From positions 247,435-311,434 of the forward strand of contig NW_003314322.1 in NCBI RefSeq assembly GCF_000143415.4: a stretch of 64,000 bases of DNA. The letters run 5' to 3'. Of this stretch, positions 25,190-34,442 are shown piece after piece. Origin of the DNA: Selaginella moellendorffii. Taxonomy: Eukaryota; Streptophyta; Lycopodiopsida; Selaginellales; Selaginellaceae. The translations under genes were made by a program, and so were the position numbers. Numbering within the stretch: position 1 is the stretch's first letter; each line of letters starts with the position of its first letter. Below the pieces are notes generated by a model. The model ran no database searches and was not told the DNA's origin. It was given only the letters and a program-made list of their open reading frames with translations.

Positions 25190-25592
25190 GGGATGAGAAC
25201 TAGACCCCTGAAAAAGTACTAGACTGGGACGAAATAGAGGCTTTCAGAAACTGCTGCTATGTCTCCACATCAGAAGGATATGGAGGATCTTTGATATACT
25301 TACATGGGAGATCACATTCTATTGAAGGTTTTCCAGGTGGATGTCCAGTCTTTCAAAAATGGCTGCTTGGTCTCCCCATCAGAAGGAATATGGAGGATCT
25401 ATGGATATGACTTACATGGGAGATCACATTCTATTGAGAGACTGGACATCCCTCTGGAAAAACTTCAAAATATTTATTTCAATGATGGTGAGGAAGAGAT
25501 TGCATTACAAAGAGGCCAAAAAACCAAAGGCACAGAATGGTTTGAGCTAAACAAGATTGATGAATTTGCAAGGACACTTTTGTACCAGGAGA
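25190..25592 (+). mobile_element. Inverted internal segment of Helitron B
   Basis: This part of the transposase is encoded on the plus strand while the rest of the element is minus. It reads LDWDEIEAFRNCCYVSTSEG (25223-25283), then GYDLHGRSHSIERLDIPLEK and NDGEEEIALQRGQK to LLYQEIP (25592). In Helitron A the same sequence follows NVEV and precedes EWYIWN. Here NVEV ends on minus at 25593 and EWYTWNSRN starts on minus near 25185. The segment also carries a local duplication of the SEG...GRSHSIE piece (25270-25326 and 25377-25436). Confidence 0.85.
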
Positions 25593-26943
25593 TTCCTACC
25601 TCGACATTTATGTGTGCTCTGTATTTATGTAAGAGGTACTTGTTGTATGGCACAACAAACCTGTTGTCAGAGGGTTTGTTCTTTATTAGGACTGTATGTC
25701 CTTGGTGCCTTCTATACTCTGGAAACTGACCACTGACATTCTGTGTTTCTTCACAGTAATCTCTTGGATAGTGTGACTTACATTCACCATCCTTCGTGCA
25801 TGGGCTGTTTGGAAATTCAGGCCCACAAGGGCCATGTATCATGTGCTTTTTAACCAATTCATATAATTCTGGGTCTAGTCTGGCATCTGGTATTTCGGCA
25901 GTAACTATATTGTCTATGTCATCAATAGTTCTGATTTTATTATCTTTACCAAGGATCACCAAAATATGACAGTGTGGCAGTCCTCTTTTTTGGAATTCAA
26001 TCACATAGACATAAGCATTGACCTGGCCAAATATTTCTTGTTTGTAAATGTCATCTATGAGTCTTGTTTCTTGATGTGGAACACACGTGCAACCAAGTCA
26101 GGTCTGTCTGCAGTTGTTTGTCCAGGTAGAAGGTTTTCAGTGATCTCTTTCCATTTAGGATTGCAGGTGAATGTTATGAACAAATCAGGTTTTCCATACT
26201 TCCTTACAAGGCTCATGGCATCCTGGTAGTTCTGATTCATCTGTCGTGGGCCTCCAGTGAATGAGGATGGAAGTATTATTAGTTTTCTAGCACGTACCCC
26301 TTGCTGTTCGGCTCTGTTTTTCACGAAATCTGAGAGGCCACCATATGCTTCAGCACGTAGCTCACGTTGGTGGTTTCTTATCCATGTTAGTCGGCCACCT
26401 TCAATCTTGGTGTATGTATCGACCATGTATTGTTGTGTGAGTTTTCCTGCTGTCAACACAGGGTTGAAATATATGCCTCTTATGCCATTGTGACATATGC
26501 CCCATATAGCAAATTTGTGTTGATAAAATTCCATCATTGTGACATTACAACGTTTAAGTGTATTGCCGTTATCTGTGTATTTTATATCATTTGACCATCC
26601 GTCCTCTCCACTGGGAAAAAGAATTGGGTAGATCATAGGGTCACAACATGATGAAATGATTGATATTTCCTGCATTGATTCTTCCTTTGAATAGACTGCT
26701 ATACTACGGTCAAATGGTGGGTTCCCACTTGGATTTGTAAAAATGGCAGAAATTTCATTTGAACACAGTGCATTGTATCTTCGAGGATCTGTTGTGCTCT
26801 CTCCCTTGATGTACATGACAATCTCTTGTGATGAAAGAGACATCTCATTCTCAAGTTCGTGCAACATCTTGAATGCTTTTGCATAGGGATTGATTTCTCG
26901 TAAGAGAACATCTAATCTGTACATTAGTTCCCAGTCGCATTTT

Positions 26944-27109
26944 TTGTTATGCATATTTCTCATTCTTGTTTCTGTTGCTTGTGCCGTATCTAGAATATAG
27001 AGTTGTGAATACATTGCTTCTTGATCTTGTTATGCATATTTCTCATTCTTGTTTCTGTTGCTTGTGCCGTATCTAGAATATAGAGTTGTGAATACATTGC
27101 TTCTTGATC
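26944..27109. repeat. Perfect 83-bp tandem duplication
   Basis: 26944-27026 and 27027-27109 are identical units starting TTGTTATGCATATTTCTC. The length is not a multiple of three, so it shifts the Helitron B reading frame. Confidence 0.9.
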
Positions 27110-27490
27110 GTCTTGTGGTCTGAAGCTGCCCATACGGTGATACACTTGACCGTGTATCTTAAAGTAGTATGGTCTGCCACCCAAAAATTCTTCGATGGTT
27201 AACCTCTGGCAGAAATGGTTTCTATTTTTTATTTGGACACAACCGTGATGACAGCATTGTGATTTTGTTTCTGCATTAAAATGGAAAGCTCTGCAATGGA
27301 CACATTGTTTGTCCATTGGCCCTATGTAGTTTTCTTCACAGTTTCCTTCATGATTTGTGTTTAGGAGCCCCATTTTCTTCTGTATATAGTGATTCATTGG
27401 TACGTTAATGTGTGGTGCATTTGTGTTATTCACATTTTCAGAAATGCTCAAAACCAGTTCTGTTGTTGCTTGTCTTTTTCTTGTGTTCAT

Positions 27491-27977
27491 TTTGCTTTTG
27501 AAAGTGGATTAAGTGTAAAATACCAATAGAGTAGTTTGAGCACAGAGCTGTATGGCAGTAGTGAAGAGAAAATAGATTTTAGGAAGACACCATCAAGGGA
27601 TGGTTGTTCTTTTGTCTTGAAACCCTAGAGTTTGTGTTCTTATCAGTTAGGGTTTTTACTTTCGTTTCTTACAATTAATATGGGGCTGACCGATAGACTC
27701 TTTTTGAAAATTTATCCATTCTATTGGTAACTGGTTCAAGACATTGATGGGACATGTAGGAAGCTTCCCTAAGATAATTTTGTGGTTCATTATACTGAAA
27801 AAGCATACTGCAAATATTTACCATGATTCCATATCTATCATGTAATTTCATGTATGAGATCTTCATGAAAACATACCTTTTTGACACTGGACGAATGGAC
27901 AGCCATGCTGTTGTTTAGTATCTGGTCTTTCTTATAATGTGTTGTGTCAAAATCTAGTATCATAAATGGATCTACAC
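27491..27977. other. Probable 5' leader of Helitron B and unassigned sequence
   Basis: No gene recognised. AAACCCTAGAGTTTG and TTAGGGTTTTTAC (27620-27660) are short motifs common in plant leaders. A Helitron 5' TC terminus could not be placed. Confidence 0.3.
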
Positions 27978-28792
27978 ATGAGAAAGCTCAAGCTACATGA
28001 GGAATACCCAGACCCGAGCTTGAACACATCAAAAATAGTCCACTGGCTGTGTTGCAATGAATTTGCACATGAAATAGAGAAAAGAGGAATTAAGCGTGTA
28101 TGCCGTCGTGACTTCATGATAAACGGAAGGTAATTTAGATTTAGATTCAAAAAGATGGTTAATGAAACCTTGTGAACGTTATAGATTCTTTCCAACTGAC
28201 AGTCAAGCACGAAAACTTGATGTGCTTGGGTGTCCACCATCAGAATACATGTATGGCTTTGCTAGCAGTGATGGGGTCTCAAGAAAGATTACAACATATA
28301 TAAGCAAAGTCAAACAGTTCAAGAGAATCAACAAGAGAAAGAATGTTGCACCGGGTTAGTGTGGATGCTATACTCTTTGTTCTCTACCTTTTTTTATAAA
28401 AAAAATCTATCACATGCAGGATTGACTGTATTCACAGCACAGATTCTAAATGGCAAGAAGTATAATAAGAATCACCTACCAAACAAAGCAGAAGTACAAA
28501 AGGTATTTGATAGAAACACAAGAGGAATCCATCCGTATGTCTTCTCGGCATTGCATTATGGATATGGCGTTCCGTTTGACGTGTGTAAGGAACTAAAAAG
28601 GAAATGGCTCAATGGCTTCTTAACAGTATGAATGAGTACCATCCAAAGTGAGGGGTGGAAAACTGGAAGCTAATCCGTCTTGAAGGCATTGTGCTGCAAA
28701 TTAGTCCGGACTTTGCTAAAGAAATATTCGAATACAATCCATTTGATGATGCTGAAGATATGCTTGATATATGTATGAAGAAAGAATTGTTG
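27978..28792 (+). pseudogene. Unrecognised multi-exon coding stretch
   Basis: ATG 27978 opens MRKLKLHEEYPDPSLNTSKI, then HWLCCNEFAHEIEKRGIKRV and CRRDFMINGR. A one-base shift near 28130 continues NLDLDSKRWLMKPCERYRFF, TDSQARKLDVLGCPPSEYMY and so on to NKRKNVAPG (28354). A 64-base GT...AG interval (28356-28419) leads to LTVFTAQILNGKKYNKNHLP, AEVQKVFDRNTRGIHPYVFS and HYGYGVPFDVCKELKRKW (28420-28610). A last piece, EWKLIRLEGIVLQISPDFAK then EIFEYNPFDDAEDMLD, reaches the TAG near 28796. Composition (many Lys, Tyr, Cys) is protein-like, and codon use resembles the Helitron more than the host genes. I know no matching family. It could be a Helitron-carried accessory gene or a captured fragment. Confidence 0.4.
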
Positions 28793-28913
28793 TAGATTAG
28801 ACTTTATAGAATAAAAGTAATATTAGTCTATGAAAAAATTGTTATTAGTATTTGAAAAGAAAAGACCAGTTTGACATAAAAGGATCAAAATCATCAGGTT
28901 CCAACTGTCATGC

Positions 28914-29022
28914 ATGCAAAGTGTTCCATCAAAAGAGCAACATGCTGCTGAGGACTACCTTGTCCAACTCTTTGAAGCCATCAATTTATGTGCCCTTCAT
29001 GGCAAAAGAGTCACAATAAGTA
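28914..29022 (+). pseudogene. Histone H3-fold core fragment (CenH3-like)
   Basis: [20 protein letters not shown] then [10 protein letters not shown] matches the alpha-2 helix and following loop of histone H3 ([29 protein letters not shown]). The variant AAEDYLV and the GTAAGT donor just after VTI are more like centromeric H3 genes, which have introns, than replication H3. What follows is unrelated. An H3-like N-terminal exon lies at 5846. Confidence 0.55.
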
Positions 29023-29829
29023 AGTATTCAAATAACACACACAAAAAGATTATAGAATTTATCAACCAGCTTGAAAATTATACATTTAGCCTGTCGGCTT
29101 AGAGGAAACTTGGAGCATTTCATTTGATACTACATTTCTTTTTCCTGCAAGTTCACTTAGAGTTTACCATGTAGCTTATACTTATTGATTAGAATCCTCA
29201 AATTTTCTTAGAAAATTGCTGTTACTTTCAGGCATAAATCACTGTTAATTTCAGGCATCCTCAACCACATATTTTTGGGAAATTAAATGTTCAAAATAAA
29301 ACCACTGGAGCATGTAAAAATTATGATCTCTGTTGGATCACTGGTATAACTACCCATTCTCTTACTGTCAATGTACTTGTGACCGGAAAAAAAAAAAAAA
29401 ATTGGTGTTGAACCCATGCTACTGATTCTTGGATATGGGGTCATGATGAATGAGAGAGATACAATGAACAGAGGTATTGATCATGGCGTCTAATCCCAGA
29501 ACATTGATGGACATTGAATGTACATCAGTGTGATAGTTGATATAGTATAGTATGTGAGAGTATATGGTATAGTGTGATGGAATGTATGATTATTTCATTT
29601 TATTAAGTTGGACCTTGTGTTTATTATACAAAGCTCAACATGGATGTGTATGAAGACAAAAAGGAATGTTGGCTTTCGTTGCACTCTTTTCTGTTTTCTT
29701 CAAACACAATCTTGTTCAGAGTTGTGAATTGTGGTTATCAAGGTGGCTATAAAATAGTCCATAGAAAATTTTCAACATTGATTGTTGAAAAATAAATATA
29801 GAAAACAGTTTCGCATCTCCTGAACCTTA
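29023..29829. other. Noncoding stretch
   Basis: AT-rich, with a 15-base A run at about 29388-29402 and TATAGTATAGTATG-type low complexity at 29535-29590. No coding signal recognised. Confidence 0.4.
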
Positions 29830-30216
29830 CAAATTCTAATTGCTCTTGATTGGATGATTCCAGCATGGGTCTTTTGCCAAGATTTAGGAACAAAGGCCTC
29901 GTATGCAGCATTTGCAGCTGCATTGCCACCAATAAACAGCATAAGCTCAACCCTTCGTCTGTCCAGTCGTTGGAATTTATGGACATAAACTGTTGAAAAA
30001 GGACATAAAATTGGGAAGAGAGATTATTTACATTTACCTTTGATACAGAAGCTCCCATGCTTCAATGAACAGCATAGCATTTGTCACAGATTATAACTCC
30101 AGCTGGAGAAACAACAGAAGATGCAGCAAGATGGAAGTGAAAATGACTTACACCCATTGGGGACCCTGCAAGCTGCAATCCGCACAGAACTGGTTGTCTT
30201 GTTGCAAGATAAATGT
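29830..30216 (-). pseudogene. ArfGAP (AGD12/ZAC type) three-exon fragment
   Basis: Minus strand, exons joined by short GT-AG introns. Exon 30216-30152 gives LQQDNQFCADCSLQGPQWV. Exon 30102-30038 gives GVIICDKCYAVH, a TGA in place of the Arg codon, then SMGASVSK. Exon 29989 downward gives NSNDWTDE and, one frame off, GGNAAANAAYEAFVPKSWQK. These are the CX2C...CX2C zinc finger and following helices of ArfGAP domains. The DWTDE...IGGNAxAN block is characteristic of plant AGD11-13, which also carry a C2 domain (not found here). The catalytic Arg of the finger (HRSLG) is the codon lost to TGA. Confidence 0.75.
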
Positions 30217-30475
30217 CTGAAATTTAGTCGTGCTTCTCTCCATTTGCTAGGGTATCAAAGATCCACTCCTGAAAAACCAAGATCGGTGGACAGACCTTCT
30301 AGCAAAAAAAAGAAGAATAAAAGAAAAAGCATTGCATGGAAAACCTTACCTTTAAACAAAGGAAATTCCGAGTTGATGAGCTTAACCTTTACTCCAATCC
30401 TGCCAATACACTTTGAGACACATAGATACACTGCAAAAAAAGAGCATTCTCAACTCAGAGGGAAAAGAAAGAACT

Positions 30476-31016
30476 GGGACATCTCTTTCAGAGATCCAGT
30501 AAACTGCTTTCACAGAGTTACAAGTGTATTATACAGGTGCTCTGGCTGAATGGTAGAATGCTTTTCAAGTTGATCTGGGTGGAAATCTTGAGCACCTGGC
30601 AGCCTTTGGACAGCACACTATTGTGATCAGATGGTTCGTTCACAATTCCACAAGTGCCGTGGGAAGTCAGAGGTCTCTTTAACGGCATATTTAAGTACAA
30701 TCTGGACAATAAAGGAAAGATTCATGAGCACAAGGTATATAACGTAAGGACCAATGCAATCATGCAGTGAACCTCATGGTGTGCAGCCACGGTGATAAGC
30801 TCTCCTCGAAAAATGCATTGAGCAAACCTCATGGTGTACAGCTGCGGTGATAAGCTCTCCTCAAAAAATGCATTGAAAAAAACTGGTTTACCCTAAAAAA
30901 AAAAATGTTTCACCCTCAACTGTTTTTTTTGCCACGTGTTTTCATCTCCACCATTAAGCTTGAAAAAAATCTTGATTGAATATGTTGCCCTTGCTCTTTT
31001 AAATATAGAAGGATGA
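30476..31016. repeat. Right arm of the inverted repeat, with DUF2358 3' fragment
   Basis: Reverse complement of 433-913. On plus, 30476-30760 encodes DISFRDPVNCF, then RMLFKLIWVEILSTWQPL and VPWEVRGLFNGIFKYNLD followed by NKGKIHEH in shifted frames (DUF2358). It contains a local 57-bp tandem duplication (30771-30827 and 30828-30883, AACCTCATGGTGT...) not present in the left arm. Confidence 0.8.
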
Positions 31017-31431
31017 TTACTATTTTCATACGTGGTACTATTTTATTAACTTGTCCTACCAGGTTCCAAGCATGGGGAGAAATTTTCAAGGGGGACATTA
31101 GGTTCCCCCCTTCCCCCAATTCCATTGCCATATCACTAATGGGATACTGGAAAAAGGGGTTAAAAATTTCCCCTCCTGAAAAACTTCCCTACGGGGACAC
31201 ATCAAAGCCCACCTTATAGATCACTAGGGTGGAGAAATTCCAGGTGGGGGATGCATGAAACCTTTCCAAAACTTCACACTCACACTGTGGCAAAGTAGTG
31301 GACACCAAGTTCCCCTTTCCCCTCATTTTGGTTGCCATGTCACCAAAGGGGGGCTTGGAACCTAGAGTTAAATTTCTCCTAGAAGATCACTGCCACATCA
31401 CTTTCCACGTCACCTTGCTTCGCTCCTGCAA
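31017..31431. other. Intergenic region with short GGAGAAATT repeats
   Basis: No gene. GGAGAAATTTTCAAGGGGG (31077) and GGAGAAATTCCAGGTGGGGG (31221) recur here and resemble 15-50 at the window start. GGTTCCC and CCAAGTTCCCC phrases also recur. It may be a small nonautonomous repeat; the boundaries are unclear. Confidence 0.4.
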
Positions 31432-31500
31432 GGTGTAGCGGCCCAAAGCTAAAGAAAATGCATTTCTTTTGGAATCTAGGGCTGTTTGGGCCGCTACACC
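31432..31500. repeat. 16-bp inverted repeat enclosing antisense copy of an EEIG1-gene exon piece
   Basis: GGTGTAGCGGCCCAAA (31432-31447) and its exact reverse complement (31485-31500) flank 37 bases. These 37 bases (31448-31484) are the reverse complement of exon sequence 31793-31829 of the gene just downstream, with one mismatch. The loop therefore is antisense to the neighbouring mRNA. Confidence 0.85.
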
Positions 31501-31549
31501 GCTACACCGTACAACTGCTTGTTCAACATAGTTCTAGGGCGGACCTAGA

Positions 31550-34431
31550 ATGGTATTAGGCATAGGGAAGAAGAAGGGTATCCCAGTGGGATTAGTGTAC
31601 AACATCGCGCTCCACGATGTGAAGCCATGGCCATCTGTAACACTTCCCCCGATGGTATTGATCCAGTGGCAGAGAGGTGAGAAACGAACAGGGCACACCA
31701 AGTGCGTTAGTGGAGACAAGGACAAGATCATCCTGAACGACTCGCTTACAATCCCTGCTACATTGTACAAGTTTCCGGAGAAGAAGCATGAAAGCCCTAG
31801 ATTCCAAAAGAAATGCATTGTCTTTAGCTTATGTGAAGCTGCTGAACAAGGGATCCCGCGAGGACAGCCGCTGGGCAGGGCGGTGCTGGACCTTGCAGAC
31901 TACGGAAATCTCAACGACCAGAATAGAAACGCAATTTCAAGCATCCCAGTGGCCGTGGCAAGGAAAGAGTTTAGTTCACTGGGCACCCCCCGTCTCTCCT
32001 TTACAATTGCTCCACAAGGCATCACAAGCAGCAGCAGCGTTCCTCCTGTACCACTGACAGAGGACAAAGAGGAATATTCATCCCTCATTGCATCCTTGGT
32101 TAGTGACGAGGAGGACGACATCACTGCTTTCACGGACGAAGACGAAGATGAGGTTGAAGACGCGGAAGAAGGAAGTTCCCAGTTGAGTTCCAGATCTGTT
32201 CCTCTCAATCCCCCTACCATTCCCCCAGATCCAGAAGCCATGCCATCGAGCACCAGGAATGACAGGGTTCAACGCATTCTTAACTCAGCCGGAGCATCCT
32301 CTTCGTTTTCTTCATCTTCTTCCTCTTCATTTGTTGCTGCAGCTGTTGCTGCATCAGCCTATGCGTCTCAAAGGAAACCCAGTTTTAACTCTGCATCACC
32401 TAGAAGGAACAACGATGTTGAACAGAAAAGTAAGCTTCTAAAAACAAAGGCCAGTGGTGCTAGCAACGTAATACAAGCCGCAAGGATTAAGTACGCAGAA
32501 GGTGCGGGCGAGAGAAGTGAGAGGTTGGATAAAAAGGCAGTGGAAGAAGCAAGGCAGAGAGCGGATGCTGCTGAAGCTAAGGCTATTGCGGTTCAACAAG
32601 AGGCAAAGCAGCTGATGGATGAAGTGGGAAATCTTAAATGGGAGCTGCAGGAAGCTGCTGCCCTGGAGCTGGCTTTGTATTCTGCTGTCGCCCAGCATGG
32701 CAGCTCGTCGCACAAGATTCATGCCCCAGCACGCCGTCTTGCAAGGATATACGTCCATGCCTGCAACAAGTCTAGCCAACGTACAAGGGCCAGCACTGCC
32801 AGGACCTGTGCTTCAGGTCTTGTGGTTGTTGTGCGGGCTTGCGAGAATGACGTCTCAAGGTTTTCAAAGAGATAGCTCGTGCATATTCTATATTAAACGT
32901 CTGTCTGTTTCTTCCCAGGTTGACGTTCTGGTGGTCTAACGTGGCTGTTCTGAGGGAGATGATTTCGCATGCGTTTGACACTGCACCACCGTCATTACCT
33001 GAGACTGCCTCAGACAGTGCTTTCCATGACTGGCATGAGAAATCGACTCTAGCTTCTATGCTGGAAAGGATTGAGGCATGGATTTTTGGAAGGATCGTCG
33101 AATGCATCTGGTGGCAGGTTGGTCAATATGTGGTACATAATCCGTCGATCTAGCTAATGTAGCTGCATGCAGTCATTGACTCCCCACATGCAGTCATCAG
33201 CGGTAGACCAGTCGAGCGTGCTTTCTACTCCGCGTTCTGTTGTTTCACGACTAAAAAAGAGCGTGCGGGATTTTGTAGTTACGCCTTTTGAAGATTCGCA
33301 TCAAGGGATGCTATCCATTGAAATATGGAAGGCAGCATTTCTAGACGCATTGCAAAGGATTTGTCCTGTTCGAGCAGGTGGCCACGACTGCGGGTGTTTA
33401 CAGGTTGTAGAAAGAATGGTAAGACCCCCTTCCCTCTTCACTGATTTGACAATTGTTTCAAAACTCAATGCAGATTGTTGAGCAGTGCGTTGCACGGTTG
33501 GATGTTGCAATGTTCAATGCCATATTGCGGGATATGGAAGAAAACGTTCCCACAGATCCCATCTCTGATCCCATTACAGACCTCAGTGTTCTTCCTATAC
33601 CACCTGATGGTATCAGCTTCGGAGGAGGTGCTCAGCTGAAGAATGTGGTGCGGTCATGTTAGGGGTTTCGTGGCAATTCATGTGATTGCGTTGCAGATAA
33701 ATACATGGTCTACATGGCTTTTGGCGCTGACTGCTCACGTTGGTGAAGAGGCAGCTGCTGCAGCAAACATAGAGAAAGGAACATCTCACTTTACAATGTT
33801 GCGGGCCATGAGCGACCTGTTGATGCTACCAAAGGACATGCTAATGGAAAAATCAATAAGAAAGGAGGTAACCCTTAAATTTCTATTAAGTGCTTCGATT
33901 AACAATGTACCATAGGTCTGCCCTGCATTAAGCTTGCTTTTGATCAGAAGGGTTCTTTCTAAGTTCGCTCCAGACGAGTATGCACCTGATCCGATTCCAC
34001 CTTCCCTTCTGGCAGCTCTCAATGCCGAGGTAGGGGAAATTGCTAAGCTTTGGAGGTTCACTTTTCGTTTTTTTCATGCATGACCAAAGATCTCTATGGA
34101 GAGGCAAAGAGTTGGCGAATCGGACATCAGCCCCGGGACAATAATCATGGCATCAGCTCCTCCGGTTGTATACTTCCCACCATCTTCTGCATGCATGGGT
34201 GACATTGTCGATATGAAAATGATGGCCTCTTCCACACAGACCAGGAGCGCGTCCCTGTTTCGCAAGGGACATACAAGTGACGAGGAACTCGAGGAACTTG
34301 AATCACCTCTCTTTTTGTTGGTCGAGAATGGTTGTATTGACGGGAAGGAGGCTGCTTACTTGTCAGGCAAAGATGCATTTGCCCAAAGATACCGTTTATT
34401 GCGTAAAGTTTGGAACCGAACAGAGTCATAA
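31550..34431 (+). CDS. EEIG1/EHBP1 NT-C2 domain protein with dilute-like C-terminus
   Basis: Seven exons: 31550-32859, 32919-33117, 33173-33418, 33474-33647, 33697-33867, 33916-34029, 34090-34431. All have GT-AG introns of ~50-60 bp, giving 851 aa. ATG 31550 is the first codon of the long exon. Residues ~5-155 form an NT-C2 membrane or scaffold domain (VGLVYNIALHDVKPWP ... SLTIPATLYKF ... LGRAVLDLADY). Then come an acidic and Ser-rich linker (~175-260), a coiled coil (~305-365, KAVEEARQRADAAEAKA) and a dilute/DIL-like helical region (HGSSSHKIHAPARRLARIYV, LTFWWSNVAVLREMI, GAQLKNVINTWSTWL). This architecture is that of plant EEIG1/EHBP1 proteins of unclear, probably trafficking or organelle-movement, function. 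It converges with the F-box gene, 11 bp between stops. Confidence 0.85.
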
Positions 34432-34442
34432 ATTTCATTGAT

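Larger units (their letters stand above)
23152..27490 (-). mobile_element. Helitron B: RepHel transposase remnant with intact 3' end
   Basis: Read from 27490: MNTRKRQATTEL, a Cys/His finger (CVHCRAF ... QCCHHG), and the N-like domain. An internal deletion relative to Helitron A falls before PYYFKIHGQVYH. The Rep HUH motif is LPHCHILV (~25975). PIF1 helicase follows with GVGGTGKS (~24510), LLIWDEISMVP (~24270) and RQFPIRLAFSMTICKSQGQTL ... GHGQLYVALSRG (~23470-23340). The 3' terminus is at 23177-23152 (hairpin then CTAG). Defects are a perfect 83-bp tandem duplication (26944-27109), an inverted segment (~25190-25592) and loss of the Rep tyrosine block. The 5' end upstream of 27490 was not resolved. 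Confidence 0.9.

Noticed and set aside
31900-32779. Several minus-strand frames over the EEIG1-type first exon
   Set aside because: Shadows of a Ser/Glu-rich exon; the plus strand has the domain matches.
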